Shown one piece after another: positions 16,446 to 24,554 of a stretch of 64,000 bases of DNA. Under the pieces are notes generated by a model, which was given only the letters and a program-made list of their open reading frames with translations, ran no database searches and was not told the DNA's origin. The stretch is from Anammoximicrobium sp964645045. GTDB lineage: Bacteria > Planctomycetota > Planctomycetia > Pirellulales > Pirellulaceae. The translations under genes and the position numbers were made by a program. The stretch is from assembly GCA_964645045.1 (NCBI GenBank), contig CAZXYZ010000018.1, forward strand, positions 56,271-120,270. The letters are read 5' to 3'. Numbering within the stretch: position 1 is the first letter of the stretch; every line of letters starts with the position of its first letter.

Positions 16446-16755
16446 AGCGATGCAAGACTTGGACGCGTTCGCCGCAGAACCGCTCGCGTCTTGAGGAGAT
16501 TCGGGCGGAGATCGCGGGAGGTCCCTTGGCCACCTTTCTTCTTTGGGTCACCCAGGCCGTCTTGGCGTTTGAATACGCCCAGCGACTTGAAGTTCGGGGG
16601 CACCGGTCGTTTCAGAGCCAAGTCATCGGAAATATTTTTTGCTGCATGATACATTCCGGCCACCAATCGCTATTTCTTGTTCAGGACGCTCTGCGCGCAC
16701 CGGATCTAGTTTTCTCGAGATGGCCAGGAATCGTCGGAGTGTAGGAGTTTGATGC

Positions 16756-17001
16756 ATGAACATCGTCTGGTTTCTTTTGATTGGTATCGCCGCCGGCTGG
16801 CTGGCCGGACAGTTGGTCAAGGGCGGAGGTTTCGGCCTGCTTGGCGACTTGATCGTCGGCGTCATTGGAGCTGTGTTGGGCGGGCTTGTGTTCGGATTGC
16901 TGGGGATTTCGGCTGGCGGCCTGATCGGCAGCCTCGTGTGTGCCACCATCGGCGCGGTGTTGCTGCTGGTCATTTTGCGGACGATCAAGCGCGGGCCATA
17001 G
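16756..17001 (+). CDS. GlsB/YeaQ/YmgE family stress-response membrane protein
   Basis: An 81-residue, almost wholly hydrophobic protein with three membrane helices and glycine-rich turns (IGIAAGWLAGQLVKGGGFGL, IVGVIGAVLGGLVFGLLGI, IGSLVCATIGAVLLLVIL). This is the pattern of the transglycosylase-associated (GlsB/YeaQ/YmgE) family. Length matches the family (80-90 residues). Family members are small inner-membrane proteins induced by stress; biochemical role is unknown. The ATG at 16756 is preceded by AGGAG 8 bases upstream. The next gene begins 67 bp downstream on the same strand. Confidence 0.88.
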   Translation: MNIVWFLLIGIAAGWLAGQLVKGGGFGLLGDLIVGVIGAVLGGLVFGLLGISAGGLIGSLVCATIGAVLLLVILRTIKRGP

Positions 17002-17068
17002 CCGTTCGCGGCGGCGATCGGTCTTGGTTCTGTTGCGCGCCTCACTCAAAGGAATGGAGGACTCTGGG

Positions 17069-18640
17069 ATGCGAGGTAGTCTACGACTTTCGCCCTGGGC
17101 GGCCATCACGCTGGTTGTCGGTCTGCTGGCGCCCGCCTTGGGCTCGGACCTGAGTAAGTTCCTGCACGCAGCATTCGACAATCAATATGGTCGTCCGCCG
17201 ACGGGAGCCGAGGTCAATTACTATTCCAGTGTGTCGCGCACGGACGGTCCGCTGGAAAGTCTGGCCCGCATGATGGCGTCGACGGATTATTATGTCCGGC
17301 AATGCCAGCAGAGGCCCGAACTGTTCGTGACGCGGCTGTACGAGGTCTTCCTGCACCGCGAGCCGACCTTTGAGGAACAGCGGTATTGGGTCAGCCGTTT
17401 CCCCGGCGGAGGCGCCGACGCCCGGCTGGCGTTTGTACGCCAGTTTTGCCAGGCGAACAACTTGGTTGATTACGTGCCCACCGTGACCGGGATGGTCCCC
17501 TTGCCTTCCCGTCCCGCCGGCACGCGTTCCGAGCTTGCCCGCCAGCTCGAAACTAAGGCGAGCCAGCTGAGTTCGCTGGTTCAGAATGAACTCGGAGGGA
17601 CGTATCTCGGTCGGGAATTGACGAGACAGGCTGCGGTCTTGGCCTCGGCCAGCACGCAGTATCGCGAGACGATGGAAAGCCCGGACAGTACCTCGCAGCA
17701 AGTCGCGATCGCAGCGAACAACGTCGCCCGGGCCTTGCAGGAGCTACAGGCCACGTTCCGCTCCGTTCCGGGCGCTTCCGCGGCCTGCCAAAGCACCCTC
17801 TGGGAAGTCTCGCAGCTGGAAGCGGCCGCGGAACTGTCCGCCAAGGCGACGGTGCCCGCGTCTGGCGCCACCTCGGCGGTCGAAGCCGAGGCGGGCCAGT
17901 TGCTGTCCCTGCTCAGGCAATTCACCTCGGTCCTGTCGCGGTATCAGCAGCAGGGCGCCTTCTACGTGAGCTTGTCCCGCGATGTCGACGCGTTGGCCGT
18001 CCAGGCAGAGAGCCTCCAGTTGTTGGCCAGGCAAGGCGCGGGGGACCGTGACGTGAAGCGGATCACGACCAGCATCCTGACTCAGGCTCGCGACGTCGCG
18101 CGGCAGATGACTCAGGCCGATGTCAGCTTGCAGCAGGGTTGGTGGAACGTCCAGCATGAACTGGACCAGTTGGCTTTGGCCGCTGGCTGCGGCGGCGACT
18201 TGTACATCACGACCGACCATCCGGTCATCCTCAACCATCCTGCGTGGTCCGGGTTTCCTGTTCAGACCAGTCCCGGCTATCAGGCTTCCGCCGACAATCG
18301 CCAGATCATCAGCAATGCGGACCATTTGCTGGCGCAGATCGACAACTACGTCTTGTCGCTACGGCCGGTGGCCGCGCGCAACGGCGATGCCGGCGTGATG
18401 GTCAACCAGGCGCTGAATTTGCGGAATGCAATCCTGGTCCTGCGACAACAAGCCGCGACGGGAGCCTGGGGAACGCAACTGCAGTCCGCGTCGCGCGAGG
18501 CGGTGCGCCAGTATGCGGCCGCCGGCCCGACGTTTCTGAAATTGGTGGGCCAGGATCCGTCGCTCAATTCACCCGTCTGGGCTCAGATCGGCGAGTTGAC
18601 CTACAAGATCGACAAGGAACTGGGCGGAGCCCGGTACTGA
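17069..18640 (+). CDS. Exported protein with DUF4214-like N-terminal region
   Basis: A 523-residue protein chosen to start at ATG 17069, which has GGAGG 8 bases upstream and opens directly into a signal peptide (MRGSLRLSPWAAITLVVGLL, cleavage likely after ALG). The mature N-terminus contains two DUF4214-like helical units (FVTRLYEVFLHREPTFEEQR with YWVSRFPGGG; LSKFLHAAFDNQYGRPPTGA), a module often seen in secreted S-layer-like or phycobilisome-linker-like proteins. The rest (about 150-520) is helical and Gln/Ala-rich with no motif I recognise. Its stop overlaps an upstream ATG of the next gene (TGATG), so the two may be co-translated. Function unknown. Confidence 0.75.
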   Translation: MRGSLRLSPWAAITLVVGLLAPALGSDLSKFLHAAFDNQYGRPPTGAEVNYYSSVSRTDGPLESLARMMASTDYYVRQCQQRPELFVTRLYEVFLHREPTFEEQRYWVSRFPGGGADARLAFVRQFCQANNLVDYVPTVTGMVPLPSRPAGTRSELARQLETKASQLSSLVQNELGGTYLGRELTRQAAVLASASTQYRETMESPDSTSQQVAIAANNVARALQELQATFRSVPGASAACQSTLWEVSQLEAAAELSAKATVPASGATSAVEAEAGQLLSLLRQFTSVLSRYQQQGAFYVSLSRDVDALAVQAESLQLLARQGAGDRDVKRITTSILTQARDVARQMTQADVSLQQGWWNVQHELDQLALAAGCGGDLYITTDHPVILNHPAWSGFPVQTSPGYQASADNRQIISNADHLLAQIDNYVLSLRPVAARNGDAGVMVNQALNLRNAILVLRQQAATGAWGTQLQSASREAVRQYAAAGPTFLKLVGQDPSLNSPVWAQIGELTYKIDKELGGARY

Positions 18641-18687
18641 TGGACCGCGACTTGTCTATGCTGGGGTTGTTCAGAGGAGGACTGGAA

Positions 18688-19947
18688 TTGACCGTGAAAC
18701 GATTGATGCTTGCCACGACGCTGTGTCTGCTGACTTCTCTTACGTCTGCCGCAGCCGAGCCCGAGCGCCCGGCAGACGGCGTGCCGGTGGATCCGGCGGT
18801 GCGCAAATTGGACGATTTACTCACCCGTATGGCCGCGGTGTGGAGCCAGACGCCGACGTTCCACGTCGAGGCGAAAACCGACTGGACGGTGGCGGGGGAC
18901 CAGACGCGAGCCGGCGTCACGCATTGTCGCTTGAGCGTCCGTCAGCCCGGGCAGTTCCGCCTGGAGGTGTTCCCCGATGATGATCAGAAGGTATCGCTGC
19001 TCTGTGCCAGCGACGGCAAGACGCTGACTCGCCTCTATCAAAGCGGCCGGCAGGCCGTTTACTCGCGGCACGACGGGGGCTTGGCTCGGGTCCTGGACGA
19101 CGCCTTGACCGACAGTTGCGTGAAGGGGACCGGCTTGAGCGTGATCCTCCGCGCCGACGCCCAAAGGTACTTGATGTCGACGATTTCCGACGTCAAGGAC
19201 CGCGGGAGGGAGCAGGTGCAAGGCCAGGCCGCGGATCACTTTTCCGCCGCCTGGTTCGGAGGATCGCACCTTGATTTCTGGATCGCGGCAGGCGACGCTC
19301 CGGTGCTGCTCCGCTGGAAGCGCGTGCAGAAAGTCGATCTGGGCGGCCGGCCGCAGGAAATCCGGATGGACGGCCAGTTGCAATGGGATCTAAAAGCGGC
19401 CGTCTCCGACGAACAAACGGAGGTGCGAATGCCGCCGGAGGCGATCGAGGTCAAGGACCTGCAGACGTATCTGCTGAAAGGCGGAATGGACGCGCTGTTG
19501 GGCCAGCTCGCCACGCCGGTCCCCGCCAAGCTGGTGGACGGCGCCGATTGGGATCTGTCCAAGCATCGCGGCGAGCGCGTCGTGGTCTTGTTCTTCTTCT
19601 CGACATGGGCCATCCCCAGCACGCAGGACATGCCGGCCGTGTTGACGTTTATCAACGAGTACGCTGAATGCGGCGTCGTCTTCTACGCGATCGATGTCGG
19701 GGAAGACCGGAAACCGGTCAAGGCTTTCCTGGACTCGATCAAGTACGCGCATCCCGTCGTGCTCGACCCCGAGCGGAAGGTCGCCGAGGCCTATCGCGTG
19801 ACATCGCTTCCGGTGACCGTCCTGATTGCCAAGGACGGGACTCTGCAGGCGGCGCATGTGGGCACGACCCCCGAAGTCCGGACCTTGATTCGCCAGGATC
19901 TGCAACAGCTGGTGGAGGGCAGACCACGGGTGGAGACGAAGAAGTGA
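18688..19947 (+). CDS. Exported DUF2092-like protein with thioredoxin-fold domain lacking the CxxC
   Basis: Start placed at TTG 18688, 7 bases after AGGAGG, which opens a good signal peptide (KRLMLATTLCLLTSLTSAAA). An ATG at 18640 overlapping the previous stop and a GTG at 18694 are alternatives. The N-terminal half resembles DUF2092/outer-membrane lipoprotein-carrier-like domains (LLTRMAAVWSQTPTFHVEAK, QFRLEVFPDDDQKVSLLCAS). The C-terminal half is a TlpA/ResA-type thioredoxin fold (VVLFFFSTWAIPSTQDMPAV, AYRVTSLPVTVLIAKDGTL with the cis-Pro). The position of the redox WCxxC is WAIPS, so both cysteines are absent and thiol-disulfide activity is not expected. Stop codon region is shared with a 72-bp tandem repeat. 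Confidence 0.8.
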   Translation: MTVKRLMLATTLCLLTSLTSAAAEPERPADGVPVDPAVRKLDDLLTRMAAVWSQTPTFHVEAKTDWTVAGDQTRAGVTHCRLSVRQPGQFRLEVFPDDDQKVSLLCASDGKTLTRLYQSGRQAVYSRHDGGLARVLDDALTDSCVKGTGLSVILRADAQRYLMSTISDVKDRGREQVQGQAADHFSAAWFGGSHLDFWIAAGDAPVLLRWKRVQKVDLGGRPQEIRMDGQLQWDLKAAVSDEQTEVRMPPEAIEVKDLQTYLLKGGMDALLGQLATPVPAKLVDGADWDLSKHRGERVVVLFFFSTWAIPSTQDMPAVLTFINEYAECGVVFYAIDVGEDRKPVKAFLDSIKYAHPVVLDPERKVAEAYRVTSLPVTVLIAKDGTLQAAHVGTTPEVRTLIRQDLQQLVEGRPRVETKK

Positions 19948-20108
19948 GATCCGCCTCCGCCGTGTCCTGGCGAGCGGTGGGGCGTCAGCCCCCCGGTGTT
20001 GGAGGAGACGAAGAAATGCGATCCGCCTCCGCCGTGTTCTGGCGAGCGGCGGGGCGTCAGCCCCCCGGCGTTGGAGGAGACGAAGAAATGCGATCCGCCT
20101 CCGCCGAC
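19930..20108. repeat. 72-bp tandem repeat overlapping the end of the thioredoxin-like gene
   Basis: Unit starts (GATCCGCCTCCGCC) are at 19948, 20020 and 20092, exactly 72 bp apart. The unit end GGAGACGAAGAAATGC is also found, as GGAGACGAAGAAGTGA, in the last five codons and stop of the upstream gene. Each unit contains GCGGGGCGTCAGCCCCCCGG, related to the arm of the elements at 29636 and 52834. Confidence 0.85.
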
Positions 20109-20148
20109 CTTGCGTCGGCGGGGCGACGATTGGTCGGCTAGCCAGCGT
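20092..20148. repeat. REP-like unit
   Basis: Hairpin CCGCCGACCTTGCGTCGGCGG followed by GATTGGTCGGCTAGCC, the same layout as the 73-bp units near the RAYT gene, at the junction with the 72-bp tandem array. An opposite unit lies at about 20245-20288 (GAGCTAGCCGATCAGTCATG then a CCGCCGACGCAGGATCGGCGG hairpin). Confidence 0.75.
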
Positions 20149-20164
20149 CCTCTCGCGAAGCTCG

Positions 20165-20221
20165 ACGTTTTTCCGCCGCCGACGGGCCGCCGCAGGCGGC
20201 CCGTCGGCGGCGGAAAAACGT
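20165..20221. repeat. Perfect 27-bp-arm hairpin with 3-base loop
   Basis: Arms 20165-20191 and 20195-20221 are exactly complementary (outer ends ACGTTTTTCCGCCGCC and GGCGGCGGAAAAACGT, inner ends GGGCCGCC and GGCGGCCC), with GCA as loop. On the plus strand it lacks a U-run directly after the stem, so it is not a standard intrinsic terminator in that direction. It lies between two inverted REP-like units. Confidence 0.9.
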
Positions 20222-20367
20222 GGTGGTCGTGAGGATCGAAACGAGCTAGCCGATCAGTCATGGCTCCGCCGACGCAGGATCGGCGGTGATCACGGAACGC
20301 CAAGGCGATGTGCGGCACCGATTCTTGCAGGACCTGTTGCGGGAGGGGAATGTGCCTTAGAGTCTCA

Positions 20368-20444
20368 CCTAATCTTTCACGTAATCTTTCACCTAATCTC
20401 GCCAGCTCCGGAAGATTAAGTGAAAGATTAGGTGAAAGATTAGG
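20368..20444. repeat. AT-rich hairpin built of iterated TGAAAGATTAGG units
   Basis: Left arm 20368-20399 and right arm 20413-20444 pair at 30 of 32 positions. Each arm is itself made of three roughly 12-bp iterations (CCTAATCTTTCA / TGAAAGATTAGG). It ends 62 bp before the start of the patatin-fusion gene, so it lies in that gene's presumed promoter or leader. The strongly lower GC contrasts with its surroundings. Confidence 0.85.
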
Positions 20445-20506
20445 GTTTCAAATCCCGGCCCAGCCGGTTAAGTTCAGACGGCATCGAGCCGCTTGAGGAC
20501 ACGGTC

Positions 20507-23056
20507 ATGGCGTTCCATCTCAATCCCCAGCCACCTTGCTCGTGCCCCGCTCGCGGGCGATGGCTGCCCGCCGCCGCCGCACTGGCGTTGCTCGTTCCGG
20601 CGGGGCGGCTGGTTCCGGCTGGCGAAACGCTCCCTCGGGAAATCGTCCGCGTCGGCATCGTGGCGTCGGAAGACTACGGTCATCGCCGCACCGTTTGGGA
20701 GAGCATCTTTGCGGCGGTCGGACAGCGGCACGAGCCCAAGCTGCAATTCGAGTTGGCGGCGGGAACTTACGGCGATGTCCTGCACTGGCTCGAACGCGGC
20801 TCCGTCGATGTCGCGCTGCTCACGCCAGGCGTTTTTGCCGAATACCGGCATGATTTTGCTGCATTTCAGCAGGGACCCGGTTACGAATACCTGGTGACCG
20901 TGGGGTTTCCTCCGGCCCAGACTCCTTGGGCGGCGGAGGATCGCCGGCTGCCCGGACCGCACCTGGACTACCGGGCGGTCTGCGTGGTGGCCGCCGATGC
21001 ACCGATCCGGACGGTTGACGATCTGAAGCGGGAGGCCAGCAGCAACCGCGTGCAATACCTGTTCTCCCATCCGTTGTCGTTGCCGGGACGAGTTGCACCG
21101 GAGCTGGCGCTGCGCCGGGCCGGCATACATCCCGACCGCACCCAGATCAGCTACACCTACGGCGACCTGGAGACCATCCGCCATCTCGAACACGCTTCGG
21201 GCAGTCGGACGCGGGTGGGGTTCGTCGAGGACGACGCGTTGTACGACAAGCCCGAGTTGCTCGCAGGGGTCCGCAAGGTCGACTTCCCGGATCTGGACGG
21301 CCTGAAGATCCCGCAGCAGGTCCTGGCCACGGTGCGAGGATTCCGCTTCCGCGATTCGTTGCAGGCGGTCCTGGAAACGTACCAGGACCCGGCCACGCAG
21401 CGGACGTTCCGTCATCTCGCAGACTGGCAGGAACGATACGCTCAGGCCGGCGCTTGGTGCCGGGAACTGCAGCTCTCGTCGCTCACGCAGGGCGCCCAGG
21501 ACATCACGCTCACCGAACTGGGCGAGATGCTCTTGCACGCCGCGCGGACCCGTGCCCAGCCGCCGCGGATCGCCCTGGTGCTGTCCGGGGGCGGCGCAAA
21601 GTGTGCCTATCAGATTGGGGTCGTGTCGGCCCTGGAGGAAGAACTGGCCCGAGTGACGGAGGCGAATCCGCAGACGCCGCTGGACATCTCTCTTGTCGCC
21701 GGCACGTCCGGAGGGGCGATCAACTCGTTGCCCATCGCCCTGGGAATCACCCGCACGCCGGAAGGCAGGTCCGACGTGACCGCGGTCTGGAAGAGTCTGG
21801 ACCAGCGGCGGATCATCTGTCCCACGTGGCTCGTCCGGCTGAACATCGGGCTGTGGACGGCCGTCGTCCAGATCGTGCTGGTACTGACCGTCACGCGGCT
21901 CGCCGTCCGCGTCGCGCGGCGCCGCGGCTGGGTGGACGGCGTGGCCCTGCTGGCGCTGGCCGGACTCAATGCAGCCGCGGCGGCGTTACCGCTTGTTCCC
22001 TGGCGCTGGTTCGGCACGAATCACCTTTGGCACCATCTCTGGACGTGGATTGGTTTCGGACTGTGGTGGAGTTGCGGGACGCTGGTCTTGGGCAGCCTGA
22101 TTCTGATGACGATCCAGAGCCGACTGCGGCGGCGAGGCATGTTCTGGACGGGCGTCTCCCCGCGCACGGCCGTCATGCTTGTGTTCCTGTTGCTCGGCCT
22201 CCCCATGCTCCAGTTGCCGACGGTCCTGCTCGGCTCGCGCACGCTGTCCGGAGGGCAGGGGATCGAGCGGGCGCTGGCCACGGAGTTCCCGCGCTTGATC
22301 GACGCCCATCTGCGGCGGCAGAACCAGGCGGGGCTTCCGCCGGCCGGCTCCGCGTCGCACGACCGCCGGCTGCACGAAGTCAGCAGCCAGATCATGAGCC
22401 GTCGGCTGTTGACGCGGGATCTGGTCATCACGGGAAACTGCCTGACGAAGACCGACGTGTCGCTGCCCAGCGACCTCTACTTCTACGCCGCCGCCCATTC
22501 CGCCGGCCCGCCGCCGCTTGGCGAACGCGGCGTGAATCTGGCCGGGCATCCGGAGATTCTCCTGGATGCCGTCATGGGTTCGGGCACGATTTTTCCCGTC
22601 TTTCCGGCCCGGACGGTGCATGACTTTCCGAAACCCGGCCAGCGGGTCGAGTTGGTCGACGGGGCCTTCGCTCACAACAGCCCCATCGAGGCGGCGGTGC
22701 TGTGGGGCGCCACGCACATCATCTTGATCGAGGCGACGCCGACGGGCCGCGTGGCGATGCGGAACCTGGCCGAGAACGCCGCGGCGGCGTTCGGCCACCT
22801 CCATCGTCAGACGCAATTGGTCGATGTGCGAAGCAAGCGTCACGTGGTCGTGTTCACCATGACGCCGGAGCCGCCTCACATCTGCCTGCTGGATTTCGCC
22901 GAGAACCTGGTGGACGCGGCGATCCGCCGCGGCTACCTCGACGCCCGCGGCTACCGGGACCAGAACGATCCCACCCTGCCCGCTCAGCCGACGTTTCGCA
23001 AGGAATTGGGGGAGCCGGTCTTTGCGGCGGTCGCGGCAGGGGCAGCAAGTCAATGA
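20507..23056 (+). CDS. PhnD-like periplasmic-binding domain fused to a membrane-embedded patatin phospholipase
   Basis: An 849-residue protein. After an N-terminal signal/anchor (residues 18-38), residues 45-340 resemble PhnD/SsuA-type substrate-binding proteins (VRVGIVASEDYGHRRTVWES, GDVLHWLERGSVDVALLTPG, QVLATVRGFRFRDSLQAVLE). Residues 354-740 carry a patatin-like phospholipase: oxyanion loop SGGGAKCAYQIG (360-371), nucleophile GTSGG with Ser401, and catalytic Asp718 in VDGAFAHNSP. Between Ser401 and Asp718 are about four membrane helices (446-466, 478-498, 512-535, 553-573), an unusual interruption. Patatins hydrolyse acyl esters of phospholipids; the binding-protein half may sense a ligand. 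It leads a same-strand run with a NERD-kinase gene 28 bp downstream. Confidence 0.85.
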   Translation: MAFHLNPQPPCSCPARGRWLPAAAALALLVPAGRLVPAGETLPREIVRVGIVASEDYGHRRTVWESIFAAVGQRHEPKLQFELAAGTYGDVLHWLERGSVDVALLTPGVFAEYRHDFAAFQQGPGYEYLVTVGFPPAQTPWAAEDRRLPGPHLDYRAVCVVAADAPIRTVDDLKREASSNRVQYLFSHPLSLPGRVAPELALRRAGIHPDRTQISYTYGDLETIRHLEHASGSRTRVGFVEDDALYDKPELLAGVRKVDFPDLDGLKIPQQVLATVRGFRFRDSLQAVLETYQDPATQRTFRHLADWQERYAQAGAWCRELQLSSLTQGAQDITLTELGEMLLHAARTRAQPPRIALVLSGGGAKCAYQIGVVSALEEELARVTEANPQTPLDISLVAGTSGGAINSLPIALGITRTPEGRSDVTAVWKSLDQRRIICPTWLVRLNIGLWTAVVQIVLVLTVTRLAVRVARRRGWVDGVALLALAGLNAAAAALPLVPWRWFGTNHLWHHLWTWIGFGLWWSCGTLVLGSLILMTIQSRLRRRGMFWTGVSPRTAVMLVFLLLGLPMLQLPTVLLGSRTLSGGQGIERALATEFPRLIDAHLRRQNQAGLPPAGSASHDRRLHEVSSQIMSRRLLTRDLVITGNCLTKTDVSLPSDLYFYAAAHSAGPPPLGERGVNLAGHPEILLDAVMGSGTIFPVFPARTVHDFPKPGQRVELVDGAFAHNSPIEAAVLWGATHIILIEATPTGRVAMRNLAENAAAAFGHLHRQTQLVDVRSKRHVVVFTMTPEPPHICLLDFAENLVDAAIRRGYLDARGYRDQNDPTLPAQPTFRKELGEPVFAAVAAGAASQ

Positions 23057-23084
23057 GGGTAAGCACCGACAAGGAGCTGGAGAC

Positions 23085-24491
23085 ATGGCGATTGTTCGTC
23101 GCATCGGGATGCCGGAGAACGATAGTGAGACCCGGGCCATCCGAAGGTTGGCCAAAGGACTGCCCGACAACTACGTCCTCTTTCACAACTTCGAGCTGAC
23201 CACGGGCCACGGGCTCCCCTACGAGTACGACATTGCCGTGCTCGCCCCGCATGCCTTGTATCATGTCGAGGTGAAGGGCTACAAGGGTCTGATCCGCGGC
23301 AACAGCCAGCAGTGGCTCTTCGAGAACGGCAGTGTCTATCCCAGCCCCATTCCGTTGGCCAACAAGAAGACCAAGGTGCTGGCGTCCAAGCTGCGCCGGC
23401 ACTCCCGCCGACTGGACGATGTTTTCGTCGACACCCTCCTGCTGTTGACCGACGACGATGCCAAGATCAAGATCAGCGACGATCAGGCCGGCCGCGTCCT
23501 GCACGTGCGTCAGGCGTTGAAACGCCTGGAGGACCCGGAGCAGCTGCCGGTGGCTGCGGGAGACGTGACCCCGCTGTACGACACGGTGTTCGCGGCCATG
23601 TCCCTGAACCGGCCGACCAAACGGGTACAACAGATCGGCCTGTACGATGTCCTGCTGAAAGTCGACCAAGATGACCGGTTCACGACCTTTCTCACCCAGC
23701 ACCGCTATATCGAGACCCGTCCCAAGACACTGCTCAAGGTCTATCACTTCGATGTCTATGCCTCGGAGGAGGAGAAGCAGTATCGCCTCCGCAAGATCTT
23801 TCATGGCCAGGACGCCATGCGTTTGCTGGGCACCCACCCGAATCTGGTGCGCACCGGCGACATGTTCGCCTGGAACGACGACAGTTTCGTCGAACCTCAG
23901 GAATACCCGGAACAAGGGATGCTGCTGGAAACGCTGCTGGACCAAGAGATCGTTGCCAAGGTGACCTGGGAGGTCAAGCTGCGGGCGCTCCGAGCCCTGG
24001 CTGCAGGGCTGAAGCACGCCCATCGGCATGGTGTGGTCCATCGCGACGTGCGGCCCCGCAATATCCTGGTGGCGCCCGATTGCGTCAAGCTGGGCAACTT
24101 TGACCTGGCCTACATCCCCAGCGCGCCCAACCTGAGCATTGCCAAGACGGTGCGTGAGCATTTCGACCGGCGCTATGTCGCCCCGGCGGTGTGGCTCGAC
24201 CCGCGTGATGTCGTCCCGGCATCCGACATCTATTCGCTGGGGCTGGTTTTCTACACGGTGATCACGGGGGAACCTCCCCGTCACGACGTGGAAACCGTGT
24301 TGGAAACCAACGAGATCGCCATCGACGTGCAACTGCTCGAACACGAGTTAAGCCGTTCCGACAGCCCGAACTTCGTGAAAGACCCGAAGGACGCGGCCCA
24401 GGTGATTGCCCGCATGTGCGCGCCGCAGCGCTCGGAGCGCTATGACAGCCTCGACGCCGTGTTGGAGGATCTGGCCATCGTCGAGGCGTAA
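23085..24491 (+). CDS. NERD-domain protein kinase
   Basis: A 468-residue protein starting at ATG 23085 with AAGGAG upstream. Residues 10-100 form a NERD nuclease-related domain with the PD-(D/E)xK pattern Asp49 (EYDIAVL) and Glu62-x-Lys64 (HVEVKGYKG). Residues 190-465 are a protein-kinase-like domain with the lysine in TLLKVYHFDVY, the catalytic loop HRDVRPRNILV (about 319-329), and SDIYSLGLVFYTVITGEPP. The DFG motif is replaced by NFD in VKLGNFDLAYI, losing the usual metal-binding Asp, so catalysis is uncertain. The NERD-plus-kinase layout recalls the kinase PglW of phage-defence BREX systems, though PglW is much longer. No BREX methyltransferase is nearby. Likely co-transcribed with the genes on both sides. 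Confidence 0.85.
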   Translation: MAIVRRIGMPENDSETRAIRRLAKGLPDNYVLFHNFELTTGHGLPYEYDIAVLAPHALYHVEVKGYKGLIRGNSQQWLFENGSVYPSPIPLANKKTKVLASKLRRHSRRLDDVFVDTLLLLTDDDAKIKISDDQAGRVLHVRQALKRLEDPEQLPVAAGDVTPLYDTVFAAMSLNRPTKRVQQIGLYDVLLKVDQDDRFTTFLTQHRYIETRPKTLLKVYHFDVYASEEEKQYRLRKIFHGQDAMRLLGTHPNLVRTGDMFAWNDDSFVEPQEYPEQGMLLETLLDQEIVAKVTWEVKLRALRALAAGLKHAHRHGVVHRDVRPRNILVAPDCVKLGNFDLAYIPSAPNLSIAKTVREHFDRRYVAPAVWLDPRDVVPASDIYSLGLVFYTVITGEPPRHDVETVLETNEIAIDVQLLEHELSRSDSPNFVKDPKDAAQVIARMCAPQRSERYDSLDAVLEDLAIVEA

Positions 24492-24554
24492 ACCCTGCCG
24501 GAGGTACTGTGTGAGCAACGGGAGTGAGGTCAAGCTGGCAAAGGAACCGAAGTC

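Noticed and set aside
20165..20221. Hairpin as an intrinsic terminator of the 18688-19947 gene
   Set aside because: No run of T follows the stem on the plus strand, and the hairpin is more than 200 bp beyond the stop; kept as a repeat instead.
20474..21538. 354-codon minus-strand frame over the PhnD-patatin gene
   Set aside because: Overlaps the PhnD-like domain whose motifs are clear on the plus strand; no recognisable domain of its own.
23085..24491. NERD-kinase as a full BREX PglW
   Set aside because: Far shorter than PglW and no BREX methyltransferase, PglZ or BrxC gene is present nearby.
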